The notes beneath the pieces were generated by a model. The model saw only the letters and a list, made by a program, of their open reading frames with translations. It did no database searches and had not been told where the DNA came from. From Adineta steineri (Eukaryota > Rotifera > Eurotatoria > Adinetida > Adinetidae): a stretch of DNA of 64,000 bases. A program made the position numbers and the translations under genes. Below are positions 1-11,019 of this stretch, in pieces. The number at the start of each line of letters is the position of its first letter. The stretch's first letter is position 1. Location: contig CAJNOI010000199.1 of the NCBI GenBank assembly GCA_905250115.1, positions 62,001-126,000 on the forward strand, given 5' to 3'.

Positions 1-1
1 T

Positions 2-55
2 TCATTACAAACAATCGTGACGGAATCAACCGCTTTCGTGGACAAGCCGATAGAA
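2..55 (+). CDS. possible C-terminal tail of a gene cut by the window edge
   Basis: From base 2 an open frame runs 18 codons to a TGA (53-55), reading roughly SLQTIVTESTAFVDKPIE. It would be the 3' end of a plus-strand gene lying mostly outside the window and convergent with the prohibitin gene that follows. The stretch is richer in G and C than the AT-rich sequence after it, which fits coding DNA. It is too short to assign a family and could be chance. Confidence 0.25.
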
Positions 56-293
56 TGAATGATTGATTTTATTTCATTTAAATTTAGGTTAACTATTCAG
101 ATTCAATTATATCGATATATCAATAAAAGAAACATATTTTGTATCAAACAATAATCCTAGAAAAATGTTTTATTTTATTTTTTTTTGTTTTTGTTAGTTA
201 GTCTTATAAACAGCATATATAAAAAAATGGGAACACATCATATATGCTCTTAGAGGCACTGCTTATGAAAGGAAAAAAACAATGAAAGACTAA

Positions 294-1516
294 TTAACGC
301 TTTTTAGCAATTGCGTCATATATGGTATCAAATTGTGGATCGGCAACGTTGATCATCAATGCTTGAGCATCAAGAAAAGCACGATTTGTACTCGTTGAAA
401 GCTAAAAGAAAATAATGATTCAATATATTTACATATAGTTTGTTTTATGTTCATTACCGTTTTAGCGATATTTTGGGCAGCACGTATTCTACGTAATTTT
501 AAGTAACCGGGATTTTTACTAATAGCATTACCAATCTAAAATATAAGAACTTTACTTATTTATTGTAATTAAAGATTAATTACACATACAAGTTTAGCTG
601 ATTCAGCGTCACCTTCAGCTAAGACAATTTTTTGTTGTCGTTCTTGTTTAGCTTGTTCAACAGTAAATACAGCTCGTTGAGCTTCTTGTTGAGCAACCTG
701 TTTAGCTTCAACAGCAGCTGAATATTGTGTACCAAAACTAAGTTCAGTAATTGATACATCATCAAGTAAAATATCAAAATCTTTAGCACGTTCAATAAGA
801 TCAAGACGAATTAAATTAGATACTTGTTGACGTTGTGTAATTAATTGTGATGCATTAAATTTTGCAACAACACTTTTTAATACTTCATTACATATCGATG
901 GTAATACACGTTCATCCCAATCTAAACCTAATGTTTGATATAATTTTGGCAATTTTGCTTGATCTGGTCGAGCTAAAACTCGGAGAGCTAAAAAAACAGT
1001 TTTAGTATAAAGATTTATTTTAAAGCAAAAAACAAACCAATTGTAACCATTTGTAAATCTATATTAAAGGAAAAAAGAAGTTAATTAGTTAATCAAAGAA
1101 AAGATAAGAATATGAAACCTTTGCTTCCAGTTGGTGATTTAATAATTCTTGGACGTGCTCGAATATCATATAGAATTGGATATTGAAACCATGGAACTCT
1201 ATATAGAAAAATATCGTTTAATCCAATAAATTTCATTTTTTTTCATCTTACCTAAAATGTAATCCTTCTGAATGAATCGTATTTTGATCAACACCACCAA
1301 TACGACTGAAAATAATGGCACGATGACCACCCTCAACTATAAAACAAAAAATAGAATCGATCAATATTCTAATATTTTAATATTACCGGTAAACATGGAT
1401 TTATAAATTCCATAAGCTGCAGCTGATATTCCAAAAAGTACAGCACCACCTACACCTAATCCTTTAGGTGCACCTTTAGATAATCGACTAGCGAAATCAT
1501 TCAATTTTTCAGCCAT
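294..1516 (-). CDS. PHB2: prohibitin-2 (mitochondrial inner-membrane scaffold), 6 or more exons
   Basis: Encodes a prohibitin of about 290 residues. Prohibitin-2 pairs with prohibitin-1 in ring complexes in the mitochondrial inner membrane that chaperone respiratory subunits and restrain the m-AAA protease. The first exon gives [15 protein letters not shown] followed by a small hydrophobic, glycine-rich membrane anchor (about residues 18-40). The PHB/SPFH core follows ([12 protein letters not shown], then [20 protein letters not shown]). A long Ala/Gln/Glu coiled coil comes next ([20 protein letters not shown]), then the [12 protein letters not shown] segment typical of PHB2 rather than PHB1. 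The start at 1516 is supported by the conserved N-terminus; the TAA is at 294-296. Introns are about 50 nt. The C-terminal tail (about 35 residues) is less conserved and ends in IAKKR. Family assignment is firm. Confidence 0.93.
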
Positions 1517-1597
1517 ATTTTTCTAATCTAAAATGCAAATATTTATTACAACACAATTTTTGGTATTTTTCATTCATTAAAAAAAAGATTCAAATTA

Positions 1598-2807
1598 TTA
1601 TTCCGAAACAGATTGTTTTATAAATACAGAATTCGTATCTAATAATTTATTAAAAAGAGATGATATTTGTTTATCAATTGACGCGACAATTGATGAAACA
1701 TCATTTTCAATCGACGCATGATCATCCTAAAAGCAAAAATTCGATACTACAATAATAAAATTATTTGATTTTGCTTATACATTCGATATCCATAATTGTT
1801 CAAGTCGAACTAATGCACTATCAAGAGTATCAATAGTTGCATTGAATTTTTGTTTTTCCGCTTCTAAATGTTGACAATCAATTTCATGTAATAATTCATT
1901 ATTCTCAGCAATTGTCGTCGGTTGATCAAGTACACTTTCCTAATTTAGCAAAAAAAACATTGGGATTTTTCAAAATCAAATAAATTTTGTTACCATCCAT
2001 TTCCAAAAGATATCTTCATGTTTATTCCAGAATAGAAATAAATTTAATTTATAATGTTCATTATCAAGTTCAGTTAAATACTGAAAAAAAGAAATAAAAT
2101 TAAAGAATTTTTTTGATGGAAATAAATTACTTGAGTTATAAGATGAGGATATTGACAAAGTTGGGATTCAAATGATGACATAGGATGATTATCTTCAGGA
2201 TTTTTATGTTCAATTGCTCGTAAACATGAACGGATTTTTGAATTGGAATGTAAAGCTTGTTTTATTTGTTCGATTAAATCACATTTATCATTTTCAACAA
2301 TCTCTGTAGGATTAGAAATCGAATTTAAACATTGTTTCATACATTTTTCAATTAATTTAACATGATAGATAAGCCAACCAACGCAAACAAGTAGATGTCG
2401 ACTACCTTCTTGCATATTATTATCAAGTGATAAAAAATAATCATAAGTATATCCACGTTTATAAAGATCACGTTTGATTATATCAACGATTTCATCTAAA
2501 CATATAAATCAAAGAGTTCTGATGTTTATTAATTAACCTTAAACATACCTTTTGGTGTTTGATCAAATTTATTTTGACTAATTTTATCTGAATCAATATG
2601 AATCATTTCATATAGTAATCTCCACAATGGAACAGTCTATAATAGAAAAATATATATCTAAAAATCTTAATCGAATTTTATCCTTACTGCTTCATTTTGA
2701 TCAAATTTAGCCAAACGAAATATTTCCGATGTAATCGTTGAAAATCCATATGATGATAAAATCTGACAAAAACATTCAATGACTGGACGGACTTGTTCTG
2801 ATGACAT
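1598..2807 (-). CDS. TEDC1-like (tubulin epsilon and delta complex protein 1)
   Basis: A multi-exon gene starting MSSEQVRPVIECFCQILSSY at 2807 and ending at a TAA (1598-1600) followed by a second in-frame TAA. The recognisable part is the exon around 2074-2440, where a tyrosine-rich segment leads into MQEGSRHLLVCVGWLIYH. That resembles the EGSR-LLLALGWLL block I associate with TEDC1 (formerly C14orf80). TEDC1 works with TEDC2 and delta/epsilon tubulin to stabilise triplet microtubules in centrioles. The rest is helical and charged (EHKNPEDNHPMSSFESQLCQ), with a likely coiled coil near the C-terminus. The gene lies tail to head between PHF10 and PHB2 on the same strand. Assignment rests on one motif plus size, so it is moderate. 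Confidence 0.55.
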
Positions 2808-3174
2808 TCTAGAGTAATATATATATATTCATTAAATTCTTTTCTTTAAAACAAAACAAAAAATTTCTCTTTGGTTTTTTTTATTTATATATGTATATAT
2901 ATATATCTTTTTTTTTGTAATATGTATAGAATTTTATACGTTTCATAAATGAAAAAAAAGAACAAAAAGACAAAAAAAGAATAGAGTTCTTTCGTTTCAT
3001 ACATCATATAGTTCAATCTATTATTCACTTAGAAAAGAAAAAAAAAACAAACAGATAAACATGGAATATCCAGCTACCTAATCTAGGTCGCATAGAAAGA
3101 AACACGAAAAAGAAAATATACAGAAAAAGAAAGTGCACATGCAAGATTTGAGTTTTTTTGCTTTTGAAAAATGA
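2808..3174. other. intergenic spacer, 367 bp
   Basis: An AT-rich stretch between the TEDC1-like start and the PHF10 stop, with runs of T and A and a TATATATATA-like tract near 2820-2910. It presumably holds the TEDC1-like promoter and the PHF10 3' UTR. No open frame or structured repeat stands out. Confidence 0.5.
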
Positions 3175-5772
3175 TTAGGTTTTGCTTTTTATTTCAGGTG
3201 TGATTGTTGGAGTTGTGGTCCATTGTTGTTGATGTCGAGTTAATATGAGATTCATAGAAGAACTGTTCGTCGTAGATACATCCATAGAAGATGAATTGGA
3301 TGAATGATTGGTATTATTTGATGGGGATAAAGGTGTTGATATAATTTGACGACTACGACGTGATGAAACACGTGTAGGAACACTTTCGGTTTTAGGAGAA
3401 TTCGTTGATTGTTGTGGAGATAATCGACTAGATGGAAATTAATAATATTAAATTTACTTTTTATTTAATTATAAAGATGGATTTTACCTGGTACTTGAAG
3501 GTCGACCACGTTTTCCTTTGATTACAGGCACAGGTGATGAGGAGGGAGGTGGTTGTGCTGGTGAATCACAAGCTGAACATTGCCATGATCCTTCTGGAAT
3601 AGCTTCTAAACCAACACAATATGTATGATAACCACGATCACATCGATCACAGAACATCATATTAGCCTAAAGAATAATAAAACAAAAAATAGAAATTCTT
3701 TAGTTATTTTGTTTTTATCTTACTTCATCATGTGTTTTATTACATTTAGCACAACTTTTACAATCAATACATTGCCATGGATATGTTTTAATTATACTCA
3801 ACATTTCATTATTAACATCAAGACAAACAGGATGAAAATGATGATTACAACTAGTACATGTTACTAATTCTTCATCATATTCATCTTGCGTTATTTTACA
3901 TATATGACATAGATTTGAATGACTGTTCACAGATATTGGTGTTGATGGTTTAGTTACACGTGATAATGATGGTGTACCACCAATTCCGTTGACTAGAAGA
4001 GGTGATTGTGGTGTTGAAGGACGTTGTTGAATTGAAAGATTTGAATGAACAGGACGAGTCGTTGAAGAATTTCCATCTTCTTCATCACTTGATGCTGTCT
4101 GAAGGAACAAAAAATTAAAACATTTAGTAAATACAAAATAACATTGAAGAGAGGTACTTCAACTGAGTGGTATACATCTTATCTATCGAAAACATATATG
4201 TAGTTTTCATGTCAAATATTGACATTACAGTAACATTGCTATCTGTATTAGGAGATCTTATATCGGATTTAACTCAAGTTACAAAAATATGAGTAATTCT
4301 GTTGTAGGTAATATTAATAAATTATTCAGTCATGTATCTTATAAATAGATGGTTACATTTTCGACTAATAATATTAGCTGATATACGACCTTTCTTTACA
4401 GGTAAGATATTTTCATAGTAAGACTAGGCTTAAATTTAGATTCAGATTTTTTTTCTATCTCTAAAATCTTCAGGTATATGATATACTTTACCTGCTGTGA
4501 AAAACGTTCAGTCTGAACAAGTGAAAGTGGTTTTGGATAATAATAAAGTGCAGTATTTATAGGCATATATTTTAATTCCTCTGATTTATATTTTATACAA
4601 GAATCTTGATATTGTCCAGGTAAAAGTGCTAATGGATAAGAACCAATTTTTGTTAAATGTGATGGTAATCGAAGTTGTCTATTTGCAGGATAATGTATTT
4701 GCTAGAAAAAATTCAAAAGAATAGTATTAAGAAAGAAAAATTCATAATAACAAACCATAGTTTGAAGATCAAAACATGCTTTACGATCTTGAAGTCTTTC
4801 TCGTTGTAATTGCGTATTAAAATCTACTGTTGAACGTATTAAATCTTGTCGAAATTTCTATAAAAATAAAATTAATGATAAGATTTCAAGGAAACAAAAT
4901 TCACATACGGAAACGCGGTTCTTATCTCCATTATCTAATAAATGATTTGGCTGAGTATTTGATGATGTTATTAAGGATGGATTTGCATTTGCTATAGACA
5001 TAAGGGATGATACAGAGGTACCATTATTATTAGTTGCAACAAGTGTACGACGTTTTTGTTGCCATGCATGATTGAATTGCTAAAATGATAGAAGATCATC
5101 AGTTATAAAGTTTATAATTCGGTGTATCTTACATGACATTTTTCTGGATAATCAGTTGACATAAGTTCTAAGACTTCATCGAGTTTAAGTGCTGTTAAAC
5201 CAAGATCACATTGTGTTTCAGTGACAACATTTTGCGATTTTAAATATTCTCGTTCATGTAAATCAACAATTCGTCGGTAAATATCTATTAAATATATAAA
5301 AATATTGGTCTTATTAAAAGAAATAGATAAAATTTTACCAGGATATTTTCGTTTAAATGATTTAAGTGATAGATAATCACAGATTTGTTCTTGTAATACA
5401 TGTAATTCAGCATGTGGTTCACCTGTTGGCCATCGATAGACATGTAAACTATCGGCTGATAAATGTCTTCTAAGAAAAAAAAACGTTTCGAATTTTTTCT
5501 CTAAGAATAATATTGAAAACAAACCCTAGACTTTGATCAATATCCGTTGTTGTTCGTTTTTTTCGACTTTTCTTTGTTGGTGTATCTGTGGTTGTTGTTG
5601 ATGAATGATTTGTATCATTATTATCATCATCTCGTGTTAAACTTGGTGATCGATTACGTTTAAGTGATTTATTTGTTAATTCTATATGATTATGATTAAT
5701 ATGATTATTAATTGAAGGTAAAATAACGTCGTCAGATGACGTTGATACTGATGAATGAATTGAACTATTCAT
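3175..5772 (-). CDS. PHF10: PHF10-like SAYP + double PHD finger protein (BAF45a subunit)
   Basis: PHF10 is a subunit of PBAF-type SWI/SNF chromatin remodellers and binds histone tails through paired PHD fingers. Order: a low-complexity Ser/Asn/Thr start with a basic nuclear signal (PTKKSRKKR); a SAYP module beginning [20 protein letters not shown] and containing [20 protein letters not shown], a PHF10 hallmark; a middle with [13 protein letters not shown]. Two C4HC3 PHD fingers follow near the C-terminus ([18 protein letters not shown], then [10 protein letters not shown] / [15 protein letters not shown]). The tail after the second finger (CSACDSP...) is Ser/Thr/Pro rich and ends at a TAA (3175-3177). 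The ATG at 5772 is the first in frame. One intron near 4100-4490 is long (about 390 bp) for this window. The gene faces TMEM107 head to head across about 340 bp. Confidence 0.88.
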
Positions 5773-6114
5773 CAATTAATCTAAAGTTTAAAAAAATATT
5801 GTCTTGTCTATGCCCTTCAACAAATACAAGATACTATTGTATTGCCATTTCAAACATATTCTAACCTCAATAAAAAAATACAATGAAAAAAAAACTCAAA
5901 AATATTTTTCAATAAAAATAAATCAATTGTTTTGATTTTTTTTTGAATTTTTTCTTAAATGATATTTATATTTTATAAAGAAATAAGAATAATAGAAATA
6001 GATGGCAGTATGAATTCTTAGTACGTTGATAGTAGTGTCCTATGATTCATTCAGCGTAATAAAACACTGAACATTATGTTTTTATATTACTGATTGATTG
6101 TAAAAGAAAGAAAA
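5773..6114. promoter_or_regulatory. divergent promoter region between PHF10 and TMEM107
   Basis: The 342 bp between two divergent start codons must contain both promoters. It is very AT-rich with long A and T runs. A more mixed segment near 6002-6060 (GATGGCAGTATGAATTC, CATTCAGCGTAATAAAAC) is a plausible regulatory core. No canonical TATA element is well placed for either gene. Confidence 0.4.
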
Positions 6115-6747
6115 ATGATGTTTCGACGCCATGGCAGCAGTCTGATCTATTCACCGAATTTCCAACGATTATATACAGCTCGTTTTCTACCTTTATTTTT
6201 ACATTTAGTACTTTTAGTACTTATCTTTGTTTACAGTGTAAGTTATCGAAAGAAAGAGAACAAATGTCCGTAAATGATATTTCATCGACTAATCTATTTT
6301 AGGATGATTTAGTACAGAATAATTGTAAGAACGATTATGCTAGTGCGTCGAATGGATATGTTTGGTAACATGCTTCTATATGTCATGCTTTTGTATCGAA
6401 ATATTTTTTTTCGTTAAAAACAGGGCGTATGCATGGACAGGTACATCACTTGGTTTAGTGTTTATTGAAATGGTTTTAGCACTATCAGGTTTCTCAATTT
6501 TCCGATATTATGCCATATTTTTCTGTAAGATGATAATTTAAAAATAACTTTGTTTCTTATCTTTAATTATCTATTTTTAGCAATTGTATTACATTCAGCA
6601 GCATGCGTACTTTTAAGCGCATATTTTATGTCGGATATAAGTATATGTACAGGTTCACCATATTTACTATTTTTCTGTACTTTATTACCATTGATTATTG
6701 AATCGATTAGTTGGATCGAATTATTTGCATTCAACAAAAAATTGTGA
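6115..6747 (+). CDS. TMEM107: TMEM107-like ciliary transition-zone membrane protein
   Basis: A four-exon gene coding for about 150 residues with four predicted membrane helices: RFLPLFLHLVLLVLIFVY, TSLGLVFIEMVLALSGFS, IVLHSAACVLLSAYF, and LLFFCTLLPLIIESISWIEL, ending FAFNKKL. Spacing, the RFL-x-LxLHLV start and the C-terminal basic tail match TMEM107, which recruits MKS-module proteins at the transition zone and gates ciliary membrane composition. Two ATGs (6115 and 6118) are in tandem and either may be used. A TGG codon is split by the intron after 6367. The stop is TGA at 6745-6747. It is followed after 145 bp by another two-helix membrane protein on the same strand. Confidence 0.8.
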
Positions 6748-6882
6748 TGTTTTTCTTTTTTTTGTTTTGCTTCCTTTTTTTCCTCTTTTGATGATTTGAT
6801 TTACGTAGTTCCGTCCATTAAATAATAATAATGATATTAGAATGCTTTTCAATTATCGTATACATTTTCATGTTTATTGTAA

Positions 6883-6892
6883 CTTTTAGAGG
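6883..6892 (+). promoter_or_regulatory. candidate trans-splice acceptor before the TMEM230/134-like start
   Basis: A pyrimidine-rich CTTTTAG with its AG at 6888-6889 lies three bases before the ATG at 6893. The upstream gene stops at 6747, leaving no obvious 5' exon. The position fits a spliced-leader acceptor; an unseen non-coding 5' exon would give the same signal. Confidence 0.4.
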
Positions 6893-7348
6893 ATGGCTTC
6901 AGCAGCACCTCCTTCTCATTTGTCGTCTGCAGCTGCTGCTGATATTCCAACATTAAATTCTTATGGTTCATTATATCATTCGGATGATATTGAAGTATTA
7001 CCATCGACAACTGTTATTAATCCAGCAACATTTCAAAGCAATGACTCTGATTCTGCAATAGCACATCGATATAAACCAGCAAGAACACCTTGTTTAAAAC
7101 CTCATCAATCTGAAACAATATTTGCTATATGTTTATTTACACTTGGTCTTAGTTTATTAACCTATGTTATTGTATCATATTGGTTTACACATAGTCAAAT
7201 ATCTCCAATAATTATCTTTATATGTGGTTTAGTTTGTTTTATACCTGGTTGTTATTATTTAATCGAACATTACTGTTTTATATTTAAATGTCAACGAAAT
7301 CGTAATCGACCTTTACGAATAATTGATCAGGATGATGATATTATTTAG
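6893..7348 (+). CDS. two-helix membrane protein, TMEM230/TMEM134-like (DUF872)
   Basis: An intronless 151-residue protein. The N-terminal 80 residues are soluble and Ala/Ser rich. Two membrane helices follow (about residues 82-102, ICLFTLGLSLLTYVIVSYWF, and 107-127, IIIFICGLVCFIPGCYYLI), then a basic stretch and an acidic end (DQDDDII). The loop and the FIPG-x-YY motif at the end of helix two resemble the LPGFYH motif of TMEM230 and TMEM134, small proteins of secretory and endosomal vesicles. The acidic tail also recalls TMEM230. A TTTTAG acceptor-like site ends 3 nt before the ATG. Identification rests on topology plus one motif. Confidence 0.55.
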   Translation: MASAAPPSHLSSAAAADIPTLNSYGSLYHSDDIEVLPSTTVINPATFQSNDSDSAIAHRYKPARTPCLKPHQSETIFAICLFTLGLSLLTYVIVSYWFTHSQISPIIIFICGLVCFIPGCYYLIEHYCFIFKCQRNRNRPLRIIDQDDDII

Positions 7349-7580
7349 TTATAAACAAATACAAACAAACAAACTATTTTCTTTTCTTTCTTTTTCATCA
7401 ATATTTCTTCATCTCATTTATTTTATGCAGATATTAATCAATACTTTACCTTTATCTGTCTCTTTTTTTTTAATTAAATTGTATAGACAAAAAAACAAAC
7501 AATAATAAACATTCTTTTGTTTCTCAAAGAATATTAAATATGAACAAAAAAAACAAATTTCAATTTTGTGTATTTTTTAT

Positions 7581-7587
7581 TTTCTAG
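7581..7587 (+). promoter_or_regulatory. candidate trans-splice acceptor abutting the NHLRC2 start codon
   Basis: TTTCTAG ends at 7587 and the ATG starts at 7588, so the start codon directly follows an AG. A transcript starting here would have no leader of its own. A spliced leader or a hidden 5' UTR exon is therefore needed. The preceding gene ends only 240 bp upstream. Confidence 0.45.
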
Positions 7588-10500
7588 ATGAGTGTAACTA
7601 CGACTAATTTTAATACAGATATTTTACGAGATTTAACATTCGATGTTTTATCGGGTATTGCTAATGATCCAACAAAATTCGATGAATTTAATGATGCTTA
7701 TATAAATAAAATTCATGAACGTACAGATGGAGATGATTTAAAAAGATATACAAGAGATATTTATGAGAAAATACTTTGTAAGATAAAATAAAAAAAATTT
7801 TTTTTTTAAAAATATTATTCTTTTTTTAGCTTTACAAACTGTACAAGTCAATACAGGAGTACAATTAAAAGATACATTTCATGAAAAAATTGTTATTATT
7901 TATTTTTGGACTTTTTCGGATATTCATTCTTCCAATATGTTACAAAAAATAATTGGTATTGATAAACGATATTCCAATTCTGGTGTAAGTTTATCTAGGA
8001 GCGATTGTATCATATATCATTTTTATACCCTTTAGGCTATAATATATCTATCCGTGTGATTTAAATCTATATGATATTTAGGTAAAAATAGATTATCAAT
8101 TTGACAGAGAAAGATAAATCAAAAGCTTCTTTGTCTTTAATACTTTTTAATTGAAAATATAGGATTTCCTTCCGCAAAGGAAAACTATGTTACATTTGAC
8201 ATATATAGAAAAGAAAGATCTAATTATGTAAATGTTCTTCTTTTGAAATAGAATATTTGAGATTTCGTGGCGCAATGATATTTATGTAATCAACTTTCTT
8301 GCTATTACTACTCTTTGCTTACAAAAAAAAACAAGCTATCGTTGGCTATGAATAACTGCTATTTATAATTAAATCTTCTTGCTTTGCTTTTTTCTTACTA
8401 TTTTAAATAGAAAATGAATAATTAACTTGTCATATTTGTTCTGTAGCTCTCTTGTGATTAAAAATAGATTTTCTATGAAGATAATCTGTATACTAATGAA
8501 AAACGAAGTAAATTAACTGTTTACGCGTGCACTTGATCCAATGTATAAGAAGGGATATGGTTTTTTTTATTTGACGTACTACCAAGGATTCTTTCAATTT
8601 CTTTTTATTGAAAAAAGTACGTCAAGATGTAGAGACAATGAAACTCATTTCCTGAATAAACCTTTTCTATTAATATACTCGAGGCGTCAATTTTTGAGAA
8701 ATTTTCAAGTAATTAAACTTGTCATCTCTCGAAGATTAAAGAACTTCCATGACACCTGCATCTTACCATACTCTGCTGTAAACAAAAACAAATTAAATAT
8801 ATTGGATAAAAAGGCCTGGGGAGAAATTTTGAAAGAAAAATAAACCATATTTTTACCTTCGCTTAGTGAATATGATTTATTAGTTAAAAATAAGTTACTC
8901 ATATTACCATTTTTTAAAGGCCACTATTATTGGTGTTCATTCTCCAAAATATGAACATGAAAAAAATAAAAGTAATGTTCGACATGCTATTGAAGAACAA
9001 TCGCTTCCATTTACAGTTGCTAATGATAATGGATTACAAGTATGGAAACAAGTTGGTTGTCAAATATATCCAACAGTACTTGTTTTTGGTCCTGATGCAT
9101 ATCCAATATTTATTTTTGAAGGCGAAAATCATGTACAACATTTAGAAGCATTTCTTCCACCAATTCTTACTCATTACAAATCTAGTGTACATGCAACACC
9201 AAGTGGTTCATTATCAATTAAAACTTCACCTGAAGATATGATTACAAATGGTACTAGTAGAAATTGATTTAAATAAAAAATAAAGACTTGAATTCGATTT
9301 TGTAGTTGTAAAATCACCAACATTTACATATCCAAGTCATTTATGTATAACATCCAATGGGCAATTATGTATTTCATTTGCTGGTTCAAATCAATTGATT
9401 CTATGTGAAGTTGATGGAAAAGTTGTTGTAAGTATAATTTGAATTTTTTCAATATGATAAAAATAACAAAATTTTTTTATAGGAAGTTGTTGGTAATGGT
9501 CATCCTGGTATGGCTGATGGTGAAGTACAACAAGCTGAATTTGATTCACCACATGGTCTTGTTGAATTTAATGGTTGTATTTATATTGCTGATACAAATA
9601 ATCATGCAATACGTGTGGTAAAAAGAAAGAATTAATATAATGATTAGAAAAAATTTTATATTTAGTTTGATCCAAATTCACGTCGCGTTTTGACATTAAT
9701 TGGTACTGGTCGTTTAGGAAACGATAAAGTTGGTGGTCTTAAACGATCACAACAACCAATTGCTTCACCATGGGATTTATGTATTACAGAATCACCATGT
9801 AAGTATGATACTTTGCAATAGAATTGATCTTATTGTGTGTGTTTCTAGTTGATCATAAAACAGTATTACTTATTTCAATGGCTGGTCAACATCAAATATG
9901 GGCTTATGCTTTCGAAGAAACTCAATGGTGGAATGATGTGTATGTAAAATTTGAATAATTTTTATTTCAAAAAAAAATCTTTTCATTTAGTGTAATACAA
10001 AAGAATTCATGTTGTGCTATTATTGGAAGTGGTGTTGAAGAGAATAGAAATGGTTCTGAGCCAATGTCGGTTTGTTTAGCAGCACCACGTGGTATTTGTA
10101 ATGGTGTAATGAATGGTCAACCAGTTCTATTCATTGCCGATAGTAATAGTTCAAGTATTCGTGTTGTTACACTTAAAGATGGAAATGTAGCTAATTTAAT
10201 TGGTGGTGATGCTGATCCAACTGTATGGATAAAAGAAAATCAGAATTTATTATTGTTTTTTTTTAATTTATAGAATCTATCAGCATTTGGTGATCTTGAT
10301 GGTAGTGGTTATAGTGCTAAATTACAACATCCAGTCGGTGTTGCATTTCATTATCCAACATCACAATTATATATCACAGATACATTTAATAATAAATTAA
10401 AATATATTGATATGAAAAGTCTTGTTTGTTCAAGTTATTTTGTAACAGATACTGATACAAAAAAACAACGTGGTGAAACAAATTCAGCTAAATTTAGTGA

Positions 10501-11019
10501 ACCATATGGTTTAGCTATATTCGATCATTTTATGTATGTTGCGGATAAAAATAATTCACATATTAAACGAATTGATCTTAATCATCGAACGATTGTTCGT
10601 GTAAGTCATCTAATATATTCATATGTCATTCATTTTAATTAAGTATTTCTATTTAGTGTCGATTTGATTTAAGAGAAACTTTAAATGAAGAACGGACATT
10701 TGGTTCTAAACAAGCTTATTTAACTATTACGCTACCTGAAACATTTCAATTACGTGAAAATAATGGTGGAACATGGAGTATTGAAGATGAAGATGGTTTT
10801 AAAATATGCGATGGTGATTTAATGCGTCATGCATCTGATCAGATACTTTTGGATTATATTCCTCGTGATAAACAAGTTGCTCAACTTAAATACGAATTAA
10901 TGGTATGTGAAGATGATAAATGTTCGATGGTGAATGGTGAAGTTCAACCAATTAATCAAACAGATTCAATCGTTGAATTTGTTATTAAAGTTGATCAAAC
11001 AGAAACAAGTTCTAACTAG
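7588..11019 (+). CDS. NHLRC2: NHLRC2-like protein (thioredoxin-like domain + NHL propeller)
   Basis: The order of parts matches NHLRC2. An N-terminal helical segment (MSVTTTNFNTDILRDLTFDV) is followed by a thioredoxin-like fold (KIVIIYFWTFSDIHSSNM, then VGCQIYPTVLVFGPDAYPI). NHL blades follow (ASPWDLCIT, SPHGLVEFNGCIYIADTNNH, QHPVGVAFHYPTSQLYITDT, EPYGLAIFDHFMYVADKNNS). A C-terminal beta domain ends in QTETSSN and TAG (11017-11019). The thioredoxin active-site cysteines are replaced (WTFSDIHS instead of CxxC), as I recall for NHLRC2. The propeller exons are joined by introns of about 50-60 nt, but one intron (about 7985-8920) is over 900 bp. It lies inside the thioredoxin region and contains a 10-bp inverted repeat. 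The gene is third in a plus-strand run after TMEM107. Confidence 0.88.
7985..8920 (+). other. unusually long intron of NHLRC2
   Basis: Starts GTAAGTTTATC and ends TTTTTTAAAG before GCC ACT ATT ATT. At about 935 bp it is more than ten times the usual intron here, which suggests an insertion. The open frames inside (for example 8541-8843) show no recognisable domain. A hairpin at 8571-8625 is the only structure I could see. Confidence 0.6.
8571..8625. repeat. 10-bp perfect inverted repeat in the NHLRC2 intron
   Basis: TTGACGTACT at 8571-8580 is exactly mirrored by AGTACGTCAA at 8616-8625 around a 35-nt spacer that has its own weak CAAT/ATTG pairing. It could be the core of an old foldback element. 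Confidence 0.6.

Noticed and set aside
8541..8843. 100-codon open frame in the NHLRC2 intron
   Set aside because: No domain, odd composition, and it lies inside a clear GT-AG intron; likely chance in inserted DNA.
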